From contig CM059567.1 in assembly GCA_030386875.1 (NCBI GenBank), forward strand, positions 86,483,130 to 86,547,129: a stretch of DNA of 64,000 nt, written 5' to 3'. This DNA comes from Morinoia aosen. Taxonomy: Eukaryota > Arthropoda > Malacostraca > Amphipoda > Talitridae. The first letter of the stretch is position 1. Each line of letters starts with the position of its first letter. Of the stretch, positions 27,810 to 39,917 are shown in pieces. Made by a program: the position numbers and the translations under genes. The notes beneath the pieces were generated by a model. It saw only the letters and a list, made by a program, of their open reading frames with translations. It ran no database searches and was not told the DNA's origin.

Positions 27810-30800
27810 CCAACTAAAAGGAATAGTTTGTCCTCCCAGGGCGGTTTCTTTAGTCACTTTTAGGCGAGGTGTCTTATTAGACTAAAGCCTGTATCAAAAC
27901 GAGAGAGGAAACTCTTTTCACTTCAGGATGTGAGTTGTTTTATTGCAGAATCCCTTTAAAGTGCCTTCTAAATACACAGATACATTTCAGCAAACACAAT
28001 GATTTATTTCCTTTTGCAAAAGTAGTGTGTACAAACATGAGCTACCGCATAACACGACAACTATGCGTAAAACTACATCTAAAATATTTAAGTTATTCAG
28101 CTAGGTAATCAGACTAATGCTAGAATATTTAAATATAATACAAATGTCACTTAAGGGTTACTAAAGTAAATGCACAGGTGCGCCTTCGGTATAGGGAAAC
28201 AGACCTAGGCCGAGTACAGGGAGCTGAACACACAAAGAAAATGTTTTAAGATTATGGTTAACTAATAAAGACTGGACTCGAAACCACTTGCGCTGCCTGA
28301 CAACGTGTATATGGATAGTGCACATTTAATGGGTATTAATTTATACAGGAAACTCCACGTTTACTGTGCTGTAGTGAAGAGCATAACCTAGTTTCGGACA
28401 AGGTTGTGGGTTAACAAATTCGAGATTAGTAATTATATGGAGATCTTCTCAAAATTAAGCTGAAATTCAAATTGTAAGAGGATTTAATGCGGACGTAACT
28501 TTGAATAAAGAATACTTTTTCTAATCACGAAATTTTTTGTCATGATTGATACATTTTAGTGATAGTGAATGATATACATCTACATATTTTTGATCATATA
28601 AATACTAGTTTAGTCACTCTGTGAAATAGAAATCCGTCTAAAATTTACAATTCGATCCATGGAAATTTCTGAGCCTTCAATAAAGTGAATCAAACAATTC
28701 AACGAAATGACCTTCGACCAAACAGTGGCTGCGACGCGTAAGTTGGAGTAGACTGCAATAAATAGCTCCGAATCTTAACCCATGTTTGCAGCGCCATAGG
28801 GACACGGGAAATGAGCTTCATATTTCATGGTTTATTATAATATTATTATATTTGGAAGTCTATGAAGTATGAAAACCATCTCCTAATACAGCGAATTAAG
28901 AATTAGGCAAGAAATTAAGTATGAGTGACGGGACAACAGAACAACACCAACAACTAGTACGTGTGACTGATTTTTCGGTAGAAAATGATTTTGTTCGTTG
29001 GAAATGACAATACACGCGCAGCACATTATTACTGTAGATTGAATAGGCACATTATTACTGTAGATTGAATAGGATGGATTTTACATCACAAATTATACAG
29101 GTGCAAAAAGCGATAGAGAACAACCACACATAGAGCTGCTGCAGTTATAACACAGGACTCACATTGATAACAATTAAGTGACTTGTCTAACAAAGCCTTA
29201 TCAATCTAACCGGCCGTCCCATTCTGCCTCGATCCGTGCAATATCCGACATGGCTTGCTCACCCAAGGCGGTCGCGAATTTTGCACCAAAACTTGTCAGT
29301 TCCGTTCCCTCACTCGACTACCAGGCATCTCGACGATTCTGCGCTCACCAGATCCTTCTGTGTTTTTCGGGGATACGTGTTGATTTTTTGTTAAATAATT
29401 TATTACATCGTCAATATTATTGAACAGAAATGCAACTCTACCAAGAGATACTTTACCACGCTTTGTTCAGATGTTCTTTAAGCACCCCAAAGGTTCTCTA
29501 ACAAATCACTGACTGCAGAAATGCGTTGCATTTATATGATTATTGTAGAAGAAGATTTGGAGCCGAAAAAGTCTTGAACCATAAAATGGCTTAGAAACGT
29601 TAAAATACGCTCACTGACAACTGGACCCCATACAACGAGAAGTTAGAAAGATCACACCACTCTTTTGTTCTGAAATTAGAACTTTCAAACATAGCTTTTC
29701 AGATAGTGTTGAAAAAATTGACTAAGACCGACTATACTCGCAGTCCATGTAATACAGGCAAGTGGCAACAACTTCAAACGTTGCAACGATTTAAGATCTT
29801 TAATTAGTTTAGGGATGCTGACGAGATTAAATTGAAACAAGTCTTGATGCCAATCAAAACGAACTGACGGTCAGAAATTCATGATTATTACCCAGTAGAC
29901 AAACTGGGATGTAAAAACGTTTCCAAATACACATGTCAGTAATTTAATTCCATTTGGAAGCATTTAAGAGATGCAAATCATCGGTTTATAGCCCTTGTGC
30001 AGGATTGAGTTTTGTTTCTTCGAATTTGCTGCATTGAATTCTGTTAAACATATGAGAAAGCGCTCTCACAAGTTTAATCCTTGGAACAAACAAGTATTTA
30101 AGTCTTGTCGGACTGGAGTGCATCCGAAAACGTGTTTCGTAACTCTCATAGCGTTCTCTTCTCTTCTATAAGTGGCGCTGTATAGTGAAATCACTTTCTA
30201 GAGATATTGTGAGCAAGACATATGTGATGCGACATGTTCCTGAATGTACTCTAAACTGGAGATTGATTATGCTTGGTTTTGACCTCCTTGCTTATCTCCA
30301 CCAAACTTTGTTCCGCAAGCTTGGATCACTAAAGTCCTACCGCGGGGAAATTCACGCGCTTATCATATTTTACAATTTGAAGTTGAACAAAATCATGTCA
30401 TACAGTATTTATCACAGTTTTGACTCAAATATCCAGCAGCACATTTATTCTAATACTTACACAGACAGTCAGCAAAACACAAGTTACCTATAAGTAACTT
30501 ATGATGAAAGAATTGTTACGCATGCAGTCAAAATGTGTTTAATAATGTCAAGTCACTTCATCGAGAACATTTTTTAGCTGTGACCAATTCATAAGCATTT
30601 TTACATTTAATATTCCGTATTGGTAAAAAGGGTAATTATTATGAGCTTCATTCTATGAAAACCTATTCACCAAGGGAAATGTTGTCCAGAATTATTTGAT
30701 AAGACTTGACAAATTTTTCAACTCTGTCTACTCTGAAAAATCACTTATCGAACGATTATACCACAAAAACGTAAGAAAAGAGTGAATCCATGGAAACCCT

Positions 30801-31480
30801 TCGTTTTATTCAATGAGTTCCTACAAAAATAACTTCAAAGTGTATGTGTTAGGCCTACCTCTCGAGCTAGCTGTTTGTGAACGTTATAGATTCTAGCAAT
30901 GAAGCCGAAAAATGTGGTGAAAACCGCATTTTGAATCTTCTCCCTACTTCTTTTTAGTGAAGTAAAACAGCTCATTATCATTTAAAACTGAAATTATAAA
31001 ACCGTAGGGAAAAGAATCCTAGCAGTAAAAATCTGTTTCACGATGTATGTTTGGGATTACCCTGATGTGGGGAAATTTTTTGTTCATGTAAAAGCTTGTT
31101 TATTTTCAATTGAATAGTTTAATGCAAGATGAAGTTCATAGATAGATAATTGCTATCAAACTGTCTAATAAATGTTCTCTAAGAAAAAGTTTTGATGTAA
31201 ATAAATCTAAGGATTGGTACATGAACAATTATAGAAAAAAATTAGGACGGTGAAGGGAGACAATTGAATACACACACCACGAATAAAGTGATGTGAAATT
31301 GGTTAATATTTTTCAGCAATTTATCGCAAATGGTTCTCCTCATTAATGTAAAAATGAAAGTGAGGTAACTTATTATTCTGGATTTCACTAATTCATTCCG
31401 CTAGCTTACACCAATTGCTGAAAGTCTTCAATGACCTCTTTATCCTTAGGGGAAGCCCAGGCCAACCGCAGGTCTAGACA
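27810..31480. other. AT-rich stretch without recognisable gene
   Basis: There is no supported gene. A minus-strand segment at about 29190-29300 gives a short coding-like run (FGAKFATALGEQAMSDIARI) that ends at a stop and has no splice context. A 102-codon plus-strand frame at 30185-30493 has no motif. Confidence 0.4.
29021..29072. repeat. perfect 26-bp tandem duplication
   Basis: A 26-bp unit beginning GCACATTATTACTGTAG is present twice head to tail without a mismatch (29021-29046 and 29047-29072). It is probably a recent slippage or repair event. Confidence 0.9.
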
Positions 31481-31484
31481 TGCC

Positions 31485-31910
31485 TTAAGTGTTGAATTTA
31501 ATATCGAACGTATCAAAGGTGCTCGCTTTTTTACTCTCTTCCTGCTTTATGTGAAAAGATGAACAACTCATTTTTTCTGTGCAAGCATTGGTAATGAGCG
31601 TTTCTAACAATGAAACCAAGAAGTTACGAAAAAGATTATGCGTGCATATTACTTCAGATATATAGTTCTTACTCATCAAGTTATGTGGTTCTGTTAGTAT
31701 TTGCGTGTGAAAGTCATTGTTACACTGATTTTCTGCAAGGCATGACGTTGATATGCGTGGTCGAAGTTTACCACTAAAATCAATCGATCCGAACAATTTA
31801 GCGAGTGTAATTTGTAGGTTTTCACTAACTTTAATCAAGTTGTTATTTATGATGCATATGAGAGCTCGTATGAGCTTGGGCTCATGAGGAGCAATTCGTT
31901 TGAGTTTCAA
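31485..31910 (-). CDS. possible terminal coding exon, unrecognised
   Basis: A minus-strand frame stays open for 141 codons and ends at a TAA. Its composition looks protein-like (for example NNNLIKVSENLQITLAKLFG, then SISTEIN-poor acidic and Lys-rich C-terminal sequence) rather than repeat-derived. The first in-frame ATG need not be the real start, because an acceptor-like CTCCTCATGAG lies just inside the frame. A second exon-like segment lies upstream on the same strand (32075-32257), so both may belong to one host gene. I do not recognise the family, and no transposase or RT motif is present. A long chance frame cannot be excluded. Confidence 0.3.
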   Translation of the reverse strand: MKLKRIAPHEPKLIRALICIINNNLIKVSENLQITLAKLFGSIDFSGKLRPRISTSCLAENQCNNDFHTQILTEPHNLMSKNYISEVICTHNLFRNFLVSLLETLITNACTEKMSCSSFHIKQEESKKASTFDTFDIKFNT

Positions 31911-32074
31911 GTGTATGGAACATTCCCCGTACCACAGCAGTCAGCAATGATGGTGAGGTTCAGTTGAGTTATTACTTCCTGTTTTTACTTAGAGTAATGA
32001 TTATTTTACGATGATACTCGATCGTGATGAATGAAGTTTCTGTACATCACGCACAACATATTCAGTTCATTTAC

Positions 32075-32257
32075 AGAACCCTCGAGCACTTCAGAATTTG
32101 AAGTTCCCGAGATATTTTATGAAGGATAAGCTCCCCCAAGTTATTATGATTTTTTGATTGTAAAATCAACTGTCCGATAGGGATTAACTCCTGTATATTC
32201 CCTTGGTTCTTAAGGAGTGAAGCCAGTCGAATGTCTTGGAGTGCACTATCATCAAGG
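32075..32257 (-). CDS. possible internal coding exon, unrecognised
   Basis: On the minus strand a pyrimidine-rich tract ending CAAATCTCAG forms a good 3' splice site just before 32257. The following frame reads DDSALQDIRLASLLKNQGNI and continues with QELIPIGQLILQ and LGELILHKISRELQ, leucine-rich and helix-like. A possible 5' splice site (TCT followed by GTAAAT) sits at 32074. The combination of acceptor, open frame and donor is what a real internal exon would show. It lies about 165 bp upstream of the longer frame at 31485-31910. The protein family is not recognised. Confidence 0.3.
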
Positions 32258-32289
32258 CTGAGATTTGAAAATGTGAAAATCAAATCTTA

Positions 32290-33094
32290 ATGTGCGCTCC
32301 GATATCGTGTGACTTCAAATGCGTCGACTCTACGAAGCGATTCCATTCCATTGCTGGGAGATTCCAAACTAGATAGACGAGAGGGAAATAACTGAGAGAA
32401 ACACATTTTGCTCACACTTTAGCAACCTAGCAGAAAATAAACAATGTACGCAGCAGTTCTAATTGCCCTGCGGGTAGAAATGTTCATGCTAGGCCTAGAA
32501 AATACTCAACATAATATCGATAAAGATTATTTTTCTGGTAAACGATGAAACTCCCCAGACTCACAATTGGAACAAAATGTTAAGGCCACTCGTATTTTAT
32601 TCACATTTGAGATATCTTGTGAATAACAAAATTGAATGAAATTCATTTCATTCACTTTCATCTCAATCATGTCTTACAAAATAAACTAACAAGACTTTTC
32701 ATGGTAAAAATAAATGTTCAACTCAGGTAATAATTTCACTAAGCCACATATATCCCATACTTTATGCAGCAAGCGCTCAAATTCCACCCCGTGAGGTATG
32801 ATAATAATATAGCAACATTTAAAATTAGCCTTTGATAGCGTTACAAAGCATTTTTTAAAGGTTATTCATTTTACCACTGTCTCGAATTAAAGTTTAAGCT
32901 CGAATTTCGATTACTGTAAAATGAGGCGTGGAATAGCATAAAGCACGATCTCTTTCTTCATAAGTATGATAAGATGGTAATTATACCTCAGAACTACTAT
33001 GTACAGGTAATAACAAATACAAAAATTAAGATCACTGTTCATGTAAGAGAAACGAAACACTTTCGACGAGTTGTAAATGCTTCAGGTTAATTAA
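32290..33094. other. AT-rich stretch, nothing recognised
   Basis: I see no open frame, repeat or structural RNA that I can support. Confidence 0.5.
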
Positions 33095-33150
33095 CACTCA
33101 GAGAAATCTTGATACACCCAGGTGTGTCAACCTTGACGCACTCACAGGTC
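33095..33150 (+). repeat. CACTA-like transposon terminus with palindromic subterminal motif
   Basis: The sequence starts CACTCAGAGAAA and is followed by an imperfect palindrome (TTGATACACC, then CAGGTGTGTCAA) and by CTTGACGCACTC. The inverted terminus at 44997 starts CACTGAGAAAAA and carries the same motif. CACTA (EnSpm) transposons begin with CACT and have subterminal transposase-binding repeats, which this resembles. AA precedes this end. The rest of the element and its transposase are not recognised. Confidence 0.4.
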
Positions 33151-36100
33151 GGGCGAGAATGTAAAGTCACCGCCAGTAAGACAATGAAGTATCGGTTGCC
33201 TGTTTAGGGGTTTTGTTGATCCAAATTTTACATTTTCAACAAAATGTTCAATTCATACACCATAACAAGTAAATGTAAGCAAATATATGTCCATTTTTTT
33301 CACTTTTTCAGTTAATAAGATGAAAAAAGGAAAAAAATAAAGTTATTGCGTACGGTTTTTTCACGCATAAACATATTTGTTCAGTTCATTCCAAGATATA
33401 AGATATTCACTTCAGGGGACACGTTTCTCGCGTTTTAGGACTATGTGTACCATTAAGTAAATTACTTATTTGCATACCCGTATAAATTTTTGAAGTTTAT
33501 CTGCATCAAGATCTTTTTAAAATAAAAATATTTATTATACAAGGTGAAATGTTATCACGCAATTGTATTTCTCACATATCTCAGGAAGTATTTAAAATCT
33601 ATTTCCCAATTCTGCTACTTGCAACGTAACCAAACCAACCTTTAACAACCGCAAAAACGCGGTAAACGTGTTAATAACTAAAATTCAAGATATTAATGTC
33701 GATATACTAGAAGGAAATCACTATGAAAAATTTATAAGGCAACACTTTTGTTTACGACTCAAGCTTGTCGGTGTAATAAATTAACTTACACTTTCCAGCA
33801 GAATTATGCAGTTAAATTAGACGTATAATGAAGATAATGAAGGGCTTGGTAGAATGAAAGCTATTAAGAAATAGCGCATGAAAATTGCAATTATCTTCAG
33901 TTCGCCAATCACTAATCTATTTATCAAGTACTGAAGTAAATAGCTCATTTGTGTTCCTTCCAACGTCGTGAGAGGCAACCGCAGCTCACGCAGATATCCC
34001 GCGGCCTCGCCAACATGCATGCATGCATGCATGCAATGGCATGATTAATTAGTATCGGTCTGCTTGTCATTGCGGGTAGTCACGCGTGCATGTGTAATCC
34101 GCGAAGCACCCATATCCAGCGTACTTTTCGTAAGAAAGTGGTGTCCACTATCTTAGTGGTCTCATTCAAGACCCGAGTGATTTGTTTGGTGTATATTGAA
34201 AGCCATATGTACTTGTGCACCTGTTAAAACATATTGCATTCAATTACGTAGCAGTGAAACAACTAAAGTGGCATCTTAATTTCTGCCGCCATGATTTTTG
34301 TACCCGGGCTACCTAACTAGTTCGTTCACTTCATGATGATAACCTGAAAGTCATTCGCTCCAAAGCCTGTTTAATGTTTTGATTTTATTTCATGTGTAAA
34401 GAGGATATGTATTTGAGCGTCAAATGTGATTTTTTATCCATCAGCCGAAATACGGGCTTGTGGGTTGATAGATTACAGGTGACTCATCTTAAGCGTCTTT
34501 ATGCGACCTTGGCGTTCAAGTTCAAGGTCGCATCCTCGACGATTCGAATTTCTTGATTGTTTTCGGAAGGAATAGAGTAATAATTTATGTTGGCGTATAA
34601 ATGAATGGGTTTGAATTACTGGTTATTAATTTGTAATGATGCAAATGTGTAAAGAAGTAATTAATTAGAATGAAAAGCAACAGGGATGAAGTACAAAACC
34701 ATGTGTTACAGTTTCATGTGTGTGGGACATGGATTAACTTTTGCAGTCAAAATCATGTAATTATGTTAAAAGGTAATGAATGAATAATCAGTAACAGTAT
34801 TATGATTAGATAAAATCAGATATATGATTATTTTACTGAAAATTATCATTGATATGAAAATTCATTTAAACGCAGCCACGGTATATGTATCTTGCTTTGG
34901 GAAATTCATTTATCCAATCATGCGCATGAAATTTCAAGTTCAATATTACATTCAACAATGGCCATATGTTTAAAAAAAATAGCTTTGAAGAAAACAAAAC
35001 AAGCAGGTATAAAACTATATTACCTGATTTTTTGGACTAGGCTAAAGTTATTAGTCACACTAAGAGAACCTGGTGAAACCATGAATGTAATTCTTTTACA
35101 ATTATTATTGGCTTTAGTCTTATTGTTGGATAGCCTAACTTTTTTCTTTTTGCTTGCTTTTCAATAAGACCTTAGTTGATACTCATTTGGTATGTTCTTT
35201 TTCAAAAATATATCCTAATTTGTTTTGAAAGTTTTTGATATTTTTCAGCATTTGAAAATGAATTACAAACAGTGTTCCCTCTATTCTTGTTAGTCCAGAT
35301 TTATAGCTTCACTTGAATATTATTAAACTAAACAGATCATTGGCCCAGTAATGGCTTGATAAAATTATTCTCAGTTCCTTCAACTTGTGCTCGGAGTGAG
35401 CCTTCTCCATTAACCAATGATGTGAGTTCACTCAATCAAGGACAAAACTCATGTAAGTACTACTGCTCATTATATTATTAGTGCTTTAATTTTCTCTGCA
35501 TGAAATTCTTATTATAATTGATTAATTGATTAGCCTATATTAATTATTAGGTTATTAACTTGTAAATGGTACATAAATTATTGAAAATAGTTTTTCTTCT
35601 TATTCAATTTCATTAGAGTTTACTGATTAGTAGGTATGATAAAGAAAGGCTTTAACTTAAGCTTAATATGGGACCCAAGCATAATCAAGTATTTTGGTTT
35701 CACGTGAAAGTACTTCTATTAATTTTCTGTAGTTTGATGTTTTGTACAGGTTATTGTTAATGTAAATATCTATAAATAATGACTTTATAGCAGGCCTCTC
35801 CAGGATATATACCTACAGAATAGGATATGAGAAGACTGTCCTCAGAAAAGTTTGTTATAATGAAACTCAAACTTCCAACTCAAAAGTGCTTGATAATCAA
35901 TGAAAATTTAAATCTTTGTTACAGTCTACAATTCTTTTTAACATGTTCAGGCTACAGAGGATTTTGGTAAAATGAAGAAAAGTAGAATTAACTTCTTTGT
36001 TATCTTTAAAATAAATGTTTTGACTTACTGCAAGATATGTGACAGCCAAGTTCAGACTGTATATATGTATAGATAATCAAAGCAACAAATATGCTGAACA

Positions 36101-36410
36101 TGGAGTTGCCAGTTTGCTTAAGCAATTCATAATTCATGATTGGAAATTCGTGAAACTAAAATAGATCCAATCAGAAGTTGATTTTGATAAGAAGATGTTG
36201 ATTGCACTTATGTTTTCTATACAAATAAATGAAGAATGACCATAGTTTAAAGTATAATAGCTTGAATAGGTATGTTAGAAGAAGTACTTTAATATAAATT
36301 TCTAACCAATAATTATGTCTGACAATATAAAGTTACTGTCTACATTTCCATGTTCCAGAGTAGCTGGAATTAACTAATCGTAAAAATTCATAAATTTTAA
36401 CGTTGAATTT
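33151..36410. other. AT-rich stretch; short GCAT repeat
   Basis: A short (GCAT)n run lies at about 34015-34035. A 91-codon plus-strand frame at 34892-35167 is hydrophobic toward its end (Leu-rich), but it has no splice or family support. Nothing else is recognised. Confidence 0.45.
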
Positions 36411-36631
36411 CAGCACGTATGTTTCGCGAATTCCGCACACAGCGAAGGCGGGCGAGCATTGACGTTCGTCCACAAAATGAAAATTTTGGCTATCGGATGT
36501 TTCACATTGTGATGATGAAAATAAAACACAATAATAATTGTTAGACGAAAACTCTCTAGGTGAGGAAAAAAATCATGTGAGAGTATATTTTTTGTCTTTC
36601 TTGAATAATAACATGACCTTAATTTTTTCAG

Positions 36632-36754
36632 ATATGCATTGAATTCGTGGGAATCACTGAGATGAATATCATCGATCGATGCAATGCGAGATAATCTCCT
36701 GGAAATATGCAGCTGGAATACTTCAAGTGTCTCGTGAGGTGTCCATACCTCGCC
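36632..36754 (-). CDS. possible coding exon, unrecognised
   Basis: On the minus strand the tract CTTTTTACTTGTCTTCACAG is a strong 3' splice site ending at 36755. The frame after it reads GEVWTPHETLEVFQLHISRR and continues with LSRIASIDDIHLSDSHEFNA. It stays open to about 36410, but the sequence becomes repeat-like and Ile/Phe-rich past about 36600, so the exon probably ends near 36615-36635. No good donor is obvious. The plus strand of the same block has its own acceptor and donor signals but an early stop, so the minus reading is preferred. The family is unknown. Confidence 0.3.
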
Positions 36755-37368
36755 CTGTGAAGACAAGTAAAAAGGTAAGAACTTCATTCTATTGTTATTT
36801 TAGCAGTTTTTGTCCCTCAATTATTGAGAAAAAATGAAAATGAAACATTTGTCTTCTAAAGGCAGTTGTTAAAATAGTCCAAGCAAACGCAAGAATGAAG
36901 GCAAAATTTCATTTGAAAAAAGTGAAAATCATTTGTTGTCATTTCATAATTATTCCTTCATTGTAGAGTTGGCGTGCAGAGTGAACATTAAATTACTTAC
37001 ACTAATGAAGGAATCCTGGATTTAAATATTTTTTAACGAATATTGACCTAATGTTAAATCATAACAAGTAATTACCCATCAAGTCAGTCTTCATATGGAA
37101 GATATTAGAGATATGAATTTTTAGAAAAATAAGTATTTAAACCCATCATGTTCGTACTACAATGCGAGGAAATTTATTCAAACCCTACGTTATTACTGAA
37201 AATGTAGTCGACCGTTATTCTAATAAGCATATCATGGATGCTAATGAACTTACAAACGACCAAGCAAGCATTTAAACAAACTAAATTATAAAAGTTTTAT
37301 TGTATTCAGGTCAAATTTCTCAAGATTGTAAGTGACACACATACTAAAATTTTTCTTTTTTCACCCAG

Positions 37369-37530
37369 GAGCCATTACCGATGACCATCTTCGACGGTCC
37401 AAACATTTGGCTCCAGCCACATGCGAGAGACTTGTGGCAGAAGGAGGAGAGGTCTGCGCTTTTGAAGGACGCTGACATAGCAGTCGAGGGTGGAAGTTGC
37501 TACGGTTTCGATTGCTGCCATCCTAAATGA
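37369..37530 (+). CDS. possible terminal coding exon, unrecognised
   Basis: A pyrimidine-rich tract (TTTTTCTTTTTTCACCCAG) ends at 37368 and is a textbook acceptor. The frame that starts at the next base stays open for 53 codons and then stops (TGA 37528-37530). It begins EPLPMTIFDGPNIWLQPHAR and ends GGSCYGFDCCHPK. The residue mix is protein-like and the C-terminus is rich in cysteine. No upstream exon could be joined with confidence. The diverged 21-bp repeat block starts about 75 bp downstream. The family is not recognised. The minus strand is also open here, which lowers confidence. Confidence 0.3.
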   Translation, partial: EPLPMTIFDGPNIWLQPHARDLWQKEERSALLKDADIAVEGGSCYGFDCCHPK

Positions 37531-37599
37531 TGCTGCGCGACTTTCCATAAGATAAAACTCGAGTAAGTGACAATTAGGTCTCGTCTTCAGACTACACTT

Positions 37600-37765
37600 T
37601 TTCACTTCAAATTAATCCAAGTCAAATTCGAATTAATCCAAGTCAAGTTTGAATAATCCAAGCCTACTTCAAATTAATTCAAGTCAAGTTCAGTTTAATT
37701 AAAGTCAAACTCCATTTGATCCAAGCCAAAGTTAAATTAATCCAAGTGAAATTCAAATTGATATA
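37600..37765. repeat. diverged copy of the 21-bp tandem repeat
   Basis: About eight degenerate copies of the unit containing AATTAATCCAAGTCAA, in the same orientation as the left palindrome arm. The flank CTACACTTTTTCACTTC matches the outer ends at 39424 and 43340. The block ends AACCCTAAGTTGGAG, comparable to AACCCTCAGTTAAG at 39601. It is therefore an old copy of the same repeat arm, not chance simple sequence. Confidence 0.75.
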
Positions 37766-37769
37766 ACCC

Positions 37770-38460
37770 TAAGTTGGAGTCGAAGTCATTAGCTGTACAA
37801 TTGTGATTAAATACTTGTTCAGAAAATTTAGGTATTGACTACCCAGTTCTTAATTCAAGGTACACTCCGCATTGTACTCCGTCTAACGAAGATAGTGAAA
37901 TTCACAGTACTCATGTCCCCAACAAACTTACCTATTTAGTATAAAGTCTTAATTATTTAAACAGTCTCCTTTGTATCATTCATGAACAAAGAATTAAAAT
38001 TTCATTATAAAGCAGAACTTCCCTTTCTAGTTCCAGGTTGCGTTTATCAGCTGATCTCTTAGCAGATCAAACAATTCACAGCATAAGTTGTAGGAGGCTT
38101 TATAAAGGCAATAGGATACTGCTGGGTAACCTCATCTATTGATAGGCCCTTGAGACTTCTTTCGCGACCACCTTGATTTTTAGTTTCCATATCCTCTTCG
38201 TTGACTTTCATGCCATTTCTTTTTCTATTGCAATACTAACCTGCTGTTTTAATGTGCAGGGTACCCTTGGTGGGAATCACTTCGTGCTTAAGTTCAATGT
38301 TTTTTAACAGTCGATACTAAATGTATGTCTCCTCAGGGGGATACAGCTGTTGTATCTATGGGAATTAGCGCTCCCAAGGGGACAATGTGAGGGCCCGAGC
38401 TGAGAGTTAGCTAAGTAGGCTTCTTTCTTTGTTGGAATAGAATAGGTTTTTTTTTTGTTA
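37770..38460. other. stretch without recognisable gene
   Basis: I see no supported feature between the old 21-bp block and the broken reading frame that follows. Confidence 0.5.
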
Positions 38461-38672
38461 CGGACCATCTTTTTTCGGTTCACTGCTGTCCTGTTTTTCA
38501 CCACCTACTACTTTCTTCTTGAACTTTGATCTTGTTTCATGAACTTCTTTCTCACCTTACTGTTTCTGTGCCTTTTCTGCATAGATTCTACGATCCCTCA
38601 ACTCCATACTAGATGGTGCCTTCTTCCTTCCTCTCTTTGGATTGCCTTTGTTGCAGATAGGGAGGTTAAACT
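38461..38672 (-). pseudogene. broken basic-protein reading frame, unrecognised
   Basis: A minus-strand frame reads LPICNKGNPKRGRKKAPSSM, then ELRDRRIYAEKAQKQ and a TAA (38557-38559). It continues in the same frame with GEKEVHETRSKFKKKVV up to the next stop (38458-38460). The strong Lys/Arg bias and the continuation past the stop suggest a decayed gene rather than chance. A diverged copy of its first part (CAAAGAGAGCAAGGAGAAG on the minus strand) lies about 80 bp upstream, near 38710-38740, so the region was partly duplicated. It could be a transposon accessory gene or a host nuclear protein; neither is established. Confidence 0.3.
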
Positions 38673-38969
38673 AACTAATAATCTAATCTACTAAATGTTT
38701 GTCTCTTCTCCTTGCTCTCTTTGGATCGCATATGTTGTGGTTAAGAGAATCTTAATATTAAGCTTACGAATAAATTATTAATGAAAATTAATAACTGAAC
38801 TTCGGAAAGACCACGAATCTGACCCTACAGATTAATCACACTGTTATGAAGTTGTGTCCACCTATCCCATAGATCCTCATCAAAGCAACAGTTTTACTAA
38901 CATCATGTAAAAAATGTGTTAAATTTGTTGATAAAAATTCATTGCATGTATTCTTTCTTACTTGAGCAG

Positions 38970-39128
38970 AACAGGCTAGCAGGATCCGGTGCCCGTAACT
39001 CGACCAGTCGACAACCTCGTCCAGCGACAACGACAACCTCGTCCAGTCCTCACCTCCACCAAAAGATCTCGGTATCGCTGCCAGTGGCCGTCAACACACC
39101 CGAGTCATGGCCATTTGACATAGCTTAA
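38970..39128 (+). CDS. possible terminal coding exon, unrecognised
   Basis: The tract ATTCTTTCTTACTTGAGCAG ends at 38969 and could be a 3' splice site. The frame beginning there reads NRLAGSGARNSTSRQPRPAT, is rich in Ser/Thr/Pro, and runs 52 codons to a TAA (39126-39128). The block is GC-richer than its surroundings. It has the same phase and strand as the exon candidate at 37369-37530, so the two might be alternative last exons of one gene, but no upstream exon is identified. The short CAACCTCGTCCAG repeat inside it argues for some caution. Confidence 0.22.
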   Translation, partial: NRLAGSGARNSTSRQPRPATTTTSSSPHLHQKISVSLPVAVNTPESWPFDIA

Positions 39129-39662
39129 GGTTGCGTTGTGGAATTTTAGTTTGGTGTAAAAATTTTTCGTTTAAACTCGTATTGAGTTCCAAAGGAACAC
39201 GCCTACTTTACAGTGAATGAGAATTTCATTTGTGCGATGATAAGCAATAGGAAATTATTTCACCGTTTCAGAATAGAGAGAATGTTTCCTAATGTTGCAT
39301 GAGACCTTTTTTCGTTAACTTGAAGTGAATATGATACTAAAAGGATTAATGTAGCTTTTCGCTTGTTTATACATTCTCTAATTTATGTAGAAATATCCGT
39401 ACTATTGTAAAAAAATTAATGGTCACTACACCTTTTTCAGTTCAAATTAATCCAAGTCAAGTTCAAATTAATCAAAGTCAAGTTCAAATTATTCCAAGTC
39501 AAGGTCAATTTAATCCAAGTCAAAGTCAAATTAATCCAAGTCAAGGTCAAATTAATCCAAGTCAAGTTCAAATTAATTCAAGTAACAATCGAATTAATCC
39601 AACCCTCAGTTAAGTTAAAAAATGATACCATCACTTGTTAATTTGAGCTTTTTTGTGTTATA

Positions 39663-39828
39663 CAGGGTGTTTCAAAAATACACGGCATAATTTCAGGTAT
39701 GTATTTCCCACATGTAGACAATCAAAATAGTTCATTACAACATATGTCCGGAAATGCTTCATTTCCGAGTTATGGCCTTCACAACATTGAAATTCACCGG
39801 AACGTTTTTCTTTCCGCAGGTCGTTGCC
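39663..39828 (+). repeat. left terminal inverted repeat of the DD41D element
   Basis: 166 bp, a perfect match to the complement of 40987-41152. It begins CAGGGTGTTTC and ends CAGGTCGTTGCC. Long ends like this are unusual for classical mariner, which has about 30 bp. Confidence 0.95.
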
Positions 39829-39917
39829 GTCAAAGGACACATTAAGAGGGCACTCTGACAGATCATTCCTAGGCGAAGGTTAAATTCAGTGTTGTGTTTG
39901 GCGTTCGACTGTGTGTC

